From Pseudomonadota bacterium (GTDB taxonomy: Bacteria; Pseudomonadota; Alphaproteobacteria; Rhizobiales; Rhizobiaceae), in assembly GCA_023428515.1 (NCBI GenBank), contig JAEYXI010000315.1, forward strand, positions 1-6,280: DNA of 6,280 nucleotides, given 5' to 3'. The notes beneath the pieces are model-generated. The model worked only from the letters and a program-made list of their open reading frames with translations, had not been told where the DNA came from and did no database searches. Shown here piece by piece: positions 1 to 6,211 of this stretch. The position numbers were made by a program, and so were the translations under genes. Numbering within the stretch: position 1 is the first letter of the stretch; every line of letters starts with the position of its first letter.

Positions 1-20
1 CCAAAATCGCCCCCCAGTAA

Positions 21-644
21 TGCCCGCCGGCCACGACTCCAACGCAGCCGGGCGAGCAGCCGACGATACCCAATCCGCTCCAACCCTCGCCGCCCGCCGC
101 CAACGAGCCGGAAGACCTCGACGGCGAACAGGGCGAACAAAACGACATCGCCCGGCCGGAGCTCGACGAGAATGGCCCTCTGCCGGAGATCGTCTACAAT
201 CTCGACAAGCTGCCCGAGCCCGTCAGGCGCATGCACGACCTGCTCGTCGAAGCCGCCAAGAGCGGCGAGATCGAACAGCTGCGACCCTTGCTCGGCACGG
301 GCGATACGGTGCAGCTTTCCTTCGGCGAAGTCGAAGGCGATCCGATCGAGTTCCTGAAGGGGCTGTCGGGCGACCCGGACGGACAGGAACTCCTCGCCAT
401 ACTGGAGGAGGTGCTGAATGCCGGCTTCGTGCATCTGGAGGCCGGCACGCCGAACGAGATCTATGTCTGGCCCTATTTCTTCGGCATCCCGCTCGACAAG
501 CTCGATTCCAGGCAGAAGGTCGAGCTGTTCAAAATCGTCACCGCGGGCGACCTCGAGGACATGAAGCAGTTCGGCACCTACATCTTCTACCGCGTCGGCA
601 TCACGCCGGAGGGGCGCTGGGCGTTCTTCGTGGCGGGAGAGTGA
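21..644 (+). CDS. Conserved hypothetical protein, 5' end missing or disrupted
   Basis: The function is not recognised. The frame ending in TGA at 642-644 is open back to position 21, just after an in-frame TAA at 18-20. Its first ATG is only at 231, which would give 137 residues with a poor ribosome binding site. The stretch from 21 to 230 nevertheless looks coding: 58 of its 70 codons end in G or C, and it reads as a Pro/Gln-rich segment followed by an acidic segment that runs smoothly into the folded part. No ATG, GTG or TTG lies in frame between 21 and 230. The native protein therefore probably began further upstream, perhaps with a signal peptide, and the frame is broken near position 20. 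The C-terminal part (from about 190) is a soluble, acidic alpha/beta-like sequence ending in ...RWAFFVAGE, with no membrane segment. By impression it resembles an uncharacterised exported protein of rhizobia. It is followed one base later by the SRPBCC gene, so the two are probably co-transcribed. Confidence 0.7.
   Translation, partial: CPPATTPTQPGEQPTIPNPLQPSPPAANEPEDLDGEQGEQNDIARPELDENGPLPEIVYNLDKLPEPVRRMHDLLVEAAKSGEIEQLRPLLGTGDTVQLSFGEVEGDPIEFLKGLSGDPDGQELLAILEEVLNAGFVHLEAGTPNEIYVWPYFFGIPLDKLDSRQKVELFKIVTAGDLEDMKQFGTYIFYRVGITPEGRWAFFVAGE
635..641 (+). promoter_or_regulatory. Ribosome binding site deciding the TTG start at 646
   Basis: GGGAGAG lies inside the last codons of the preceding gene. 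Its GGAG core ends 6 bases before TTG at 646-648. It supports the non-ATG start of the SRPBCC gene, because no in-frame ATG occurs until well inside the conserved fold. Confidence 0.6.
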
Positions 645-645
645 C

Positions 646-1122
646 TTGGCCGGCCGTACCGACCGCGCCTCACGCCATATCGACGCCCCGCCGGCCACGA
701 TCTATCGAGCCTTCATCGATCCAGAAGCGCTGGTGTCCTGGCTGCCGCCTGCCGGCATGACCGGCCACATCAAACTCTTCGAGCCAAGGCCCGGCGGCCG
801 CTATCGCATGACCTTGACCTACGACGCCCCCGATCACTCGACGTCAGGAAAATCCTCCGAACATGCGGACACGGTCGAGGGAGAATTCGTGCGGCTGGTG
901 CCGGACAGCGAGGTCGTACAGCGCTTCGCCTTCGAGTCCGACGATCCGGCCTTTGCCGGCGTGATGACGATGACGTGGAAGCTGGCGCCGACGCCGGACG
1001 GCGCGGAAGTGTCGATCGTCTGCGAGAACGTGCCGGAAGGCATCAGCGCCGAGGACCACGCAACGGGGCTTGCCTCGTCGCTCGCAAACCTCGCGGCCTA
1101 TTGCGAAGGCCAGACCGGCTAG
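646..1122 (+). CDS. SRPBCC / AHSA1-family protein
   Basis: This is a 158-residue single-domain protein of the START/Bet v 1-like SRPBCC superfamily, of the type related to the C-terminal domain of the Hsp90 ATPase activator Aha1 (AHSA1). Family members fold into a helix-grip pocket that binds hydrophobic ligands. The ligand is unknown for most bacterial members, and nothing in the sequence identifies it here. The family pattern is clear. It opens with a beta strand and the segment IDAPPATIYRAFIDPEAL (residues 12-29). A tryptophan follows at 32 (SWLPP), then PGGRYRM, the GEFVRLVPDSEVVQRF strand pair, TMTWKLAPTPDGAEVSIVCENVP, and a closing amphipathic helix (about 135-154). The start is TTG, supported by a good ribosome binding site. 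It sits one base after the upstream stop, so translational coupling is likely. The stop TAG (1120-1122) interleaves with the stop of the convergent amidohydrolase. The protein is cytoplasmic, with no signal peptide. Family assignment is firm; function is unassigned. Confidence 0.88.
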   Translation: MAGRTDRASRHIDAPPATIYRAFIDPEALVSWLPPAGMTGHIKLFEPRPGGRYRMTLTYDAPDHSTSGKSSEHADTVEGEFVRLVPDSEVVQRFAFESDDPAFAGVMTMTWKLAPTPDGAEVSIVCENVPEGISAEDHATGLASSLANLAAYCEGQTG

Positions 1123-2450
1123 CGCGGAAGCGCCTCGGAGAACTCCACCGGGCGCCCCTGCCCCTTCGTCACGATCTCGCCTTCCCACATGACGCGGTTG
1201 CCGCGGATGATCGTCCCCACCGGCCAGCCGGTTACCTGCTTGCCGTCATAGGGCGTCCAGCCGGCCTTGGAGCCGGCTTGCGCGTTGGTGATCGTCTCCG
1301 AGCGTTTCATGTCGACGATGGTGAAGTCGGCGTCGTAGCCGGCGGCAATACGCCCCTTGCGGGCGATGCCGAAGATGCGGTTCGGGCCATGGCTCGACAG
1401 ATCGACGAAACGCTCCAGCGTCAGCCGGCCGGCATTCACATGGTCGAGCATGATCGGCACCAGCGTCTGCACACCGGTCATGCCGGACGGCGACGCCGGA
1501 TAGGGCTTCGCCTTCTCCTCCAGCGTATGCGGCGCATGGTCGGAGCCAAGCACGTCGACGATCCCTTGCGAGATGCCGTGCCAGACGCCGTCGCGATGGC
1601 GCTTGTCGCGCACCGGCGGGTTCATCTGCAGCAGCGTGCCGAGCCGCGCATAATCATCGGACGACATGGTCAAATGGTGCGGCGTCGCCTCGCAGGTCGC
1701 GACATCCTTCTGCCCTTCGAGGAAGACGATCTCCTCGGATGTCGAGATGTGCAGCACATGGATGCGCGCACGCGTTTGGCGGGCAATCCTCACCAGCCGC
1801 TCGGTGCATTGGAGCGCCGCGATCTCGTCGCGCCAGACCGGATGCGAGGATGGGTCGCCCTCGACCCGCTCCCCGAGACGCTCGCGCAGCCGGAACTCGT
1901 CCTCGGAGTGGAAGGCTGCGCGCCGGCGCGTATTCCTCAGGATCGACGCGACGCCCTCGTCGTCCTCGACCAAAAGGTTGCCGGTCGACGAGCCCATGAA
2001 GACCTTGATGCCGGCAGCACCCGGCAGCCGTTCCAGTTCGCCAACATCGCCCGCGTTCTCGCGCGTACCGCCGACCCAGAAGGCGAAATCGCAAAGCATG
2101 CGGCCGGTCGCGCGGCTCACCTTGTCGGCGAGCGCCGCCTCGCTTGTCGTCAGCGGGTTGGTGTTGGGCATCTCGAAAACGGCAGTGACGCCGCCGAGCA
2201 CGGCCGCGCGCGACCCCGTCTCGAGGTCTTCCTTGTGCTCCAGCCCCGGCTCGCGGAAATGCACCTGGCTGTCGATCACTCCAGGCAGGATGTGCAGGCC
2301 ACGGCAATCGATGCGGCTGCCGGCCGATGCCTGCGAAAGATCGCCGATCGCGGCGATGCGGCCGTTGCTGACACCGACGTCGCGCAGGCCCTGCCCGTCG
2401 TGATTGACGACTGTGCCGCCTGTCAGGATGAGGTCGTATGTCGCCGCCAT
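1119..2450 (-). CDS. Dihydroorotase-like cyclic amidohydrolase (class I type)
   Basis: This 443-residue member of the amidohydrolase superfamily is closest to class I dihydroorotases, with allantoinase and hydantoinase as relatives. Dihydroorotase interconverts N-carbamoyl-aspartate and dihydroorotate in pyrimidine synthesis. An N-terminal beta strand region (TGGTVVNHDG, 10-19) leads into the metal-dependent TIM barrel. Visible active-site elements are the barrel-entry motif D60-S-Q62-V-H64-F-R66-E-P-G, N96 in MPNTNP, K149 in GIKVFMGSS (the lysine position that is carboxylated in many relatives), H181 in FHSED, H234 in LHIST, and D304 in GSDHAPH. The usual first ligand His of the HxH pair is Gln62. 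The start ATG at 2450 gives the family's usual length and begins right at the first strand. An upstream ATG at 2507 would add 19 Arg/Gln-rich residues and is less likely. The gene is divergent from ygfZ and is not next to pyrB, so it may be a paralogue rather than the main PyrC. I am sure of the family, less sure of the substrate. Confidence 0.85.
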   Translation of the reverse strand: MAATYDLILTGGTVVNHDGQGLRDVGVSNGRIAAIGDLSQASAGSRIDCRGLHILPGVIDSQVHFREPGLEHKEDLETGSRAAVLGGVTAVFEMPNTNPLTTSEAALADKVSRATGRMLCDFAFWVGGTRENAGDVGELERLPGAAGIKVFMGSSTGNLLVEDDEGVASILRNTRRRAAFHSEDEFRLRERLGERVEGDPSSHPVWRDEIAALQCTERLVRIARQTRARIHVLHISTSEEIVFLEGQKDVATCEATPHHLTMSSDDYARLGTLLQMNPPVRDKRHRDGVWHGISQGIVDVLGSDHAPHTLEEKAKPYPASPSGMTGVQTLVPIMLDHVNAGRLTLERFVDLSSHGPNRIFGIARKGRIAAGYDADFTIVDMKRSETITNAQAGSKAGWTPYDGKQVTGWPVGTIIRGNRVMWEGEIVTKGQGRPVEFSEALPR

Positions 2451-2526
2451 GCCGTCTCGCTGCTCTTGTCGCCCTGCCCGCTGCGGCTTACGTAAAGGCC
2501 GATCCATTTGCAAGATCAGGTTCCCC
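2451..2526. promoter_or_regulatory. Divergent promoter region between amidohydrolase and ygfZ genes
   Basis: These 76 bases must hold the start signals for both divergent genes. On the + strand, TTGTCG (2466-2471), a 17-base spacer and TACGTA (2489-2494) form a weak sigma-70-like pair pointing at ygfZ. TTACGTAA (2488-2495) is a perfect 8-bp palindrome overlapping that possible -10. A weak ribosome binding site, AGG at 2518-2520, precedes the ygfZ start by 6 bases. I could not see a convincing -35/-10 pair for the minus-strand gene. The promoter elements are inference. Confidence 0.35.
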
Positions 2527-3384
2527 ATGCCCACAGCCAGCCTCGACGACCGCGCGATCGTCTCCGTCTCCGGTCCGGACGCGGAGCATTTTTTGCAGAA
2601 CATCGTCACTGCCGATCTCGACGTGCTGAAACCGGGCGAAGCGAAACCCTCCGCGCTGCTGGCGCCGCAGGGCAAGATCATGTTCGATTTCCTGGTTTCG
2701 CGACATGGCGAGAACGGCTTCCGGCTCGAATGCCGCGCCGACATCGCCGACGATTTCGTGCGCCGGCTCACCCTCTACAGGTTGCGCGCCAAGGCTGAGA
2801 TTTCCAAGCAGGATGAATCGCTTGTGGCGGTTTCGTGGGGTTCCGATTCAGCTCCTTCAGGAAGTGATTCAAGCTGGCTGCGCGATACTCGCTTTCCTCA
2901 GGCATCACCCGCCTGGCGGTCATACGAGCCTCGAGTCACCGATAGCGCCATCGCCGCCTGGCATGCCTTCCGCATAGCCAACGGCATCGCCGAAAGCGGC
3001 GCGGACTATGCGCTGGGCGATGCTTTTCCGCATGATGTTCTGCTCGACCAGACTGATGGCGTCGGCTTCAAGAAGGGCTGCTATGTCGGCCAGGAGGTCG
3101 TATCGCGCATGCAGCATCGCGGCACGGCGCGCCGCCGCGTGCTGATCGTATCGGGCGACACGCTGCCGGCAGCGGGGACGGAGGTCGCCGCGAACGGACG
3201 GCCGATCGGCACGCTCGGCTCGACATCCGGCGGCAAGGGTCTCGCCATATTACGCATCGACCGGGTCAAGGACGCGCTCGACGCAGGTGCGCCCATCGAA
3301 GCCGGCGGCGTTGCCCTCTCCGTCGCCATCCCGTCCTGGGCCGGCTTCACCTACCCCGAGCAAGTATCCAGCGAGGACGCCTGA
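2527..3384 (+). CDS. ygfZ: YgfZ/Iba57-type folate-binding Fe-S cluster maturation protein
   Basis: This 285-residue protein of the COG0354 / YgfZ family is related in fold to GcvT (the glycine-cleavage aminomethyltransferase) and to mitochondrial Iba57/CAF17. Known members bind tetrahydrofolate and support assembly or repair of Fe-S clusters in selected enzymes, for example the tRNA-modifying radical-SAM protein MiaB in E. coli. The N-terminal GcvT-like signature is visible as SGPDAEHFLQNIVTADL (15-31), followed by LLAPQGKIMFDF (44-55). The diagnostic motif K183-G-C185-Y-V-G-Q-E190 carries the conserved cysteine and is followed by VVSRMQHRG. The C-terminal barrel domain follows (about 200-285). 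ATG at 2527 is chosen because the conserved fold starts right after it; longer in-frame starts overlap the amidohydrolase gene. A Ser-rich stretch at residues 105-116 has unusually A/T-ending codons. The stop overlaps the start of the HD gene, so the two are an operon. The protein is cytoplasmic. Confidence 0.92.
   Translation: MPTASLDDRAIVSVSGPDAEHFLQNIVTADLDVLKPGEAKPSALLAPQGKIMFDFLVSRHGENGFRLECRADIADDFVRRLTLYRLRAKAEISKQDESLVAVSWGSDSAPSGSDSSWLRDTRFPQASPAWRSYEPRVTDSAIAAWHAFRIANGIAESGADYALGDAFPHDVLLDQTDGVGFKKGCYVGQEVVSRMQHRGTARRRVLIVSGDTLPAAGTEVAANGRPIGTLGSTSGGKGLAILRIDRVKDALDAGAPIEAGGVALSVAIPSWAGFTYPEQVSSEDA
3373..3377 (+). promoter_or_regulatory. Ribosome binding site and TGATG stop/start overlap
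   Basis: GAGGA ends 6 bases before the ATG at 3384-3386. The A of that ATG is the last base of the ygfZ stop codon TGA (3382-3384). This arrangement fixes the HD gene's start and is typical of translational coupling, in which ribosomes finishing ygfZ re-initiate on the next gene. Confidence 0.75.
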
Positions 3385-3998
3385 TGGCGGCCGACAAGGT
3401 CGGTGCGCCGCCGCGCGCATGGCAGCGCATGCTGTCGGGCCGCCGGCTCGACCTGCTCGATCCCTCGCCGCTCGACGTCGAGATATCGGACATCGCGCAT
3501 GGGCTCGCACGCGTCGCGCGCTGGAACGGCCAGACCGGCGGCGACCACGCCTTCTCGGTGGCGCAGCATTCGCTGCTGGTCGAGGACATCTTCTCAGCCC
3601 TCGTGCCCGGCCCTTCGCCCGACGCCAGGCTCACCGCGCTGCTCCACGACGCGCCCGAATATGTCATCGGCGACATGATCTCGCCCTTCAAGTCGGCGGT
3701 CGGCGGTGGCTACAAGGCCGTCGAGCAGCGGCTGCAACGCGCCATCCACCTGCGTTTCAGCCTCCCCGCCGAAACCGCCGATAAGTTCAAACATGCCATC
3801 AAGCGGGCCGATCAGATCGCCGCCTATTTCGAGGCGACGCTGCTCGCCGGTTTCTCGATCGCCGAAGCCACGCAGTTCTTCGGCCGCCCACGCGGCATTT
3901 CAGCCGATCGCTTCGACCTCGCCTGCAAGCCCGCCAAGACGGTCCAGGCCGCGTTCCTGAAACGCTTCGCCTCGATCGAGAAATTGCGCAACGCGTAG
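3384..3998 (+). CDS. HD-domain phosphohydrolase, YfbR-like 5'-nucleotidase type
   Basis: This 204-residue protein has a single HD domain, the metal-dependent phosphohydrolase fold. The ligand set is complete: H62 in FSVAQHS, the H88-D89 doublet in LLHDAPE, and D143 in KRADQIAAYF. E92 and D97 follow the doublet, as in YfbR-type enzymes, which remove the phosphate from deoxynucleoside 5'-monophosphates. The order H...HD...D and the AYFEATLLAG helix after the last Asp match that group. Substrate is inference from family, and other small HD phosphohydrolases cannot be excluded. The protein is cytoplasmic, with no signal or membrane segment. The ATG overlaps the ygfZ stop by one base and has a good ribosome binding site, so expression should follow ygfZ. 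The TAG stop lies 4 bases from the stop of the convergent ABC transporter gene, with no room for a dedicated terminator. Confidence 0.87.
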   Translation: MAADKVGAPPRAWQRMLSGRRLDLLDPSPLDVEISDIAHGLARVARWNGQTGGDHAFSVAQHSLLVEDIFSALVPGPSPDARLTALLHDAPEYVIGDMISPFKSAVGGGYKAVEQRLQRAIHLRFSLPAETADKFKHAIKRADQIAAYFEATLLAGFSIAEATQFFGRPRGISADRFDLACKPAKTVQAAFLKRFASIEKLRNA

Positions 3999-4002
3999 CG
4001 GT

Positions 4003-5901
4003 TTAAGCCGGCCTCGATCCGCCGGGGAACAGCGGCGTCGCAGCCGGCGACGCATCGGCGGCAGCCTTCTTGATCTCGACCTCGGGCGTACGGACGCCAA
4101 GTGGCGTCTTGGTCGCCACGCCATCGGCAAGCGTCATCACGGTATCGTAGAAGGAGGCGCCAGCCGCCGAGCGCGGCGGGATCGCCTCGTGCATGACGGC
4201 GATGACGGTCACGTCGGGGCAGTTGTCCTTGATCGCCTGGTGGAAGGCGACCTTCGCCTCGGGATCCAGTGCGCTCGACGCCTCGTCGAGGAAGAGAAGG
4301 CCGGGCTGGTGCAGGAGGATGCGCGCGGCGACCAGCTTCTGCTTCTGTCCGCCCGACAGCACCTGGTCCCAGACCTTGCCCTCGCGGCTCTCCGAGTCGA
4401 GATGCTCGATGAATTCGCCGAGGCCAGCCTTGTAGAGCGCGGCGGCAACCTGCGTCTCGGAGTAGTCGTCGGGCAGTTCCGGCAGGCAGACGAGTTCCTT
4501 CAGCGTGAGCTGCGGCAGCTTCACTTCCTGCGCCGCATAGAAGGTCTTCACGCCCGCCGGCAGCACGATATTGCCGCGACCATGCGGCCAGAGCCCGTTG
4601 ATCGCCTTGATGAGCGAGGTCTTGCCGCTGCCGGATTCGCCCCTCAGGAAGGTCCATTCCCCGCGGCGGAAACGCACGTTGCGGATGGCCAGGAACGGCT
4701 TGGCGTCGGCGCCCTGGTGCATCAGGCTGAGGTTGCGGATGGTCAGGCCGAAGACCGGATCCTGCGTGCCGTAGATGAATTCGCGGCGGCCGGTGCCGGT
4801 GTAGAAATCGTCTGGATGCTGCACGTTCTCGATGGCGCAAGCGAGTTCGGTCACGCGTCGTGCGTTTGCCCTGAGCGTCGCGATCGCGGGCATGACGTGG
4901 ATGAACCAGGAGCACTGGTTGATCAGCGAGTTCACCAGTTCGGCGCCGGTGATGTAGCTCTTCAGGCTGATCTTGTCGTTCATGTAGGGGATCAGGCCCG
5001 GCAGATAGGCGATGATCCTGGCGGCGAGGAAATCGTAGATCCGCTCGAAGGACTGGTATCCCGAATGGACCCAGTTCAGCTTGGACCAGGTGCGGTCGAT
5101 GTGGGCGTAGAGCCGGCCGTGCAGCTTCTTCTGCACGTCCTCGCCGCGCGCGGCCGAGACATGGAAGCTGCGCCGCAGCAGCGTCGTCAGCTCGGCACGA
5201 TAGCTGCCTTCCGTGCTCTGGATGGCGACAGTAAGCCGCTCGAGCAGGCCGCCTATCTTCAGCGCGACGTAAGTATTGAGCGGCACGTAGGTGGCGACCG
5301 CCGCGAAGGCGAGGACGGCGGCGCCGTAAGTGCCGAGGAATTCCAGTCCGTCGACCACGGTCGACTGTTCGATGAGCTTCTGGCCGACAAAGAAGAGCGA
5401 TGTCACGACGCCCATGATGCCCATGGCGAGGCCGATCGCGCCGCCGGTCATGCCTTTGATCGATTCCTGCACGCGCTGGTCGACGTTGTCGGGCGGCAGG
5501 ACCGGTTTCCCGTTGGCGTCGCGGCCGCCGTGCTGCAGGTGGAAGTGCGTATGGTTGGCGTCGAGCAGGGCGTCGTTGAAGCGGCTGTCCAGCCAGCCGC
5601 GCCACTTGCGGTGCAGCGTGGTCGAAAAGAGATGCCTGATGCCGATGATGCCGGCGTCCTTGACGAAGACCAGCAGCAGAAGAAGCCCGGCGCTGTTCAG
5701 CAGATAGGGCAGCGGCGTCGTGTTGCTCGGGTCGTGGAAGAAGGCGATCGAGTTGACGAGCTCGCCCGAGGCCTCGGCCATCCAGACGCTAGCCTTGCTG
5801 GCGGCGGCCGTGAAAAAGGCGATGACAGCCGTCAACGCCCAGGCTTCCATCCAGCGATCAGAGAACCAATAGGCTCTCATCAGGCCCCAGAAGCTGCGCA
5901 T
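4003..5901 (-). CDS. ABC transporter permease/ATPase fusion, YddA/ABCD (SbmA-BacA-related) type
   Basis: This 632-residue half-transporter has its membrane domain (ABC_membrane_2 type) fused before the ATPase and presumably works as a homodimer in the inner membrane. Relatives include E. coli YddA, peroxisomal ABCD fatty-acyl transporters and the ATPase-less peptide importers SbmA/BacA. The substrate here is unknown. About six hydrophobic segments are visible, the first near 20-42, 66-88 and 153-173. The loop motif PDNVDQRVQES (137-147) is typical of this group. The ATPase domain is complete: Walker A G421-E-S-G-S-G-K427-T, Q-loop Q458, signature LSGGQ (515-519), Walker B LLFLDE (535-540) and H-loop H571. 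A His-rich stretch HTHFHLQH lies at 117-124. I chose ATG at 5901. A GTG at 5979 would add 26 residues with better ribosome-binding spacing, but that stretch uses rare codons (AGA, CTA, ATA) and is not hydrophobic. The gene stands alone, convergent with the HD gene. Confidence 0.9.
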   Translation of the reverse strand: MRSFWGLMRAYWFSDRWMEAWALTAVIAFFTAAASKASVWMAEASGELVNSIAFFHDPSNTTPLPYLLNSAGLLLLLVFVKDAGIIGIRHLFSTTLHRKWRGWLDSRFNDALLDANHTHFHLQHGGRDANGKPVLPPDNVDQRVQESIKGMTGGAIGLAMGIMGVVTSLFFVGQKLIEQSTVVDGLEFLGTYGAAVLAFAAVATYVPLNTYVALKIGGLLERLTVAIQSTEGSYRAELTTLLRRSFHVSAARGEDVQKKLHGRLYAHIDRTWSKLNWVHSGYQSFERIYDFLAARIIAYLPGLIPYMNDKISLKSYITGAELVNSLINQCSWFIHVMPAIATLRANARRVTELACAIENVQHPDDFYTGTGRREFIYGTQDPVFGLTIRNLSLMHQGADAKPFLAIRNVRFRRGEWTFLRGESGSGKTSLIKAINGLWPHGRGNIVLPAGVKTFYAAQEVKLPQLTLKELVCLPELPDDYSETQVAAALYKAGLGEFIEHLDSESREGKVWDQVLSGGQKQKLVAARILLHQPGLLFLDEASSALDPEAKVAFHQAIKDNCPDVTVIAVMHEAIPPRSAAGASFYDTVMTLADGVATKTPLGVRTPEVEIKKAAADASPAATPLFPGGSRPA

Positions 5902-6094
5902 CGTGGAGACTGGCGTCAGCGGCGGCGCTTGTATCTTATCTTGGCGCCCCGAGCCCCAGAAACGTAGCCGAGGTCTCACGACACTCGTCCGATCTTCGTT
6001 TCCACCCCATAGCCCTTCAGTATTGTTGTTCGTTATTTAGTTCTTGCCCCGTTTTTGCCATGAAGATACCATGATTCGGTTTCCTTCAAACCAT

Positions 6095-6105
6095 TTGTCG
6101 GACAA
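6095..6105. promoter_or_regulatory. Operator-like palindrome TTGTCGGACAA
   Basis: This is a perfect inverted repeat with 5-bp arms around one central base. It fits the general operator consensus of FadR-subfamily GntR regulators (TNGTNNNACNA) at every fixed position. It lies about 195 bases upstream of the chosen transporter start. That it binds a regulator is inference; a single 11-bp match can occur by chance. Confidence 0.3.
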
Positions 6106-6195
6106 GTAGCCGTTTACCCAAGGTCAGACCGAATACGAACGGCCGGCCTCTTTATCATTTAAACAATTGTAGGTTAACGATTTTTTTCCCGTGTT

Positions 6196-6211
6196 CTTAA
6201 CTTATGTTAAG
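6196..6211. promoter_or_regulatory. Inverted repeat CTTAAC-TTAT-GTTAAG
   Basis: This has perfect 6-bp arms with a 4-base spacer, so two TTAA cores sit 10 bases apart, about one helical turn. A further GTTAAC lies at 6173-6178. It may be a dimeric regulator site controlling a plus-strand gene beyond the window or the minus-strand transporter. It is close to the alphaproteobacterial CtrA pattern (TTAA, 7 bases, TTAA), but the gap here is 6. Confidence 0.3.

Noticed and set aside
20..760. 246-codon open frame on + starting at ATG 20
   Set aside because: It is very Arg-rich and low in structure, runs across two real genes in another frame, and reads like an out-of-frame shadow of high-GC coding DNA.
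1122..1133. GCGC-GGAA-GCGC hairpin as a shared terminator for the convergent pair
   Set aside because: The stem is only 4 bp and no T tract follows on either strand.
975..2495. 506-codon open frame on + antisense to the amidohydrolase gene
   Set aside because: The opposite strand carries clear amidohydrolase motifs. The + translation is a His/Arg/Asp-rich shadow with no recognisable domain.
3824..5967. Two long open frames (about 590 codons each), one per strand, overlapping the ABC transporter
   Set aside because: Both are composition shadows. The ABC frame holds a complete set of ATPase motifs and hydrophobic segments; the others hold none.
6063..6089. Minus-strand promoter TTGAAG, 15-base spacer, TATCTT for the transporter
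   Set aside because: The spacer is shorter than usual and both boxes match poorly, so I could not support it as a feature.
6171..6187. Intrinsic terminator ending in the T7 run at 6181-6187
   Set aside because: The only nearby palindrome before it, GTTAAC, is A/T-rich and has no loop, so no stable hairpin precedes the T tract.
6174..6210. Canonical CtrA box
   Set aside because: No TTAA pair has the required 7-base gap; the closest has 6. It is kept only as a CtrA-like possibility.
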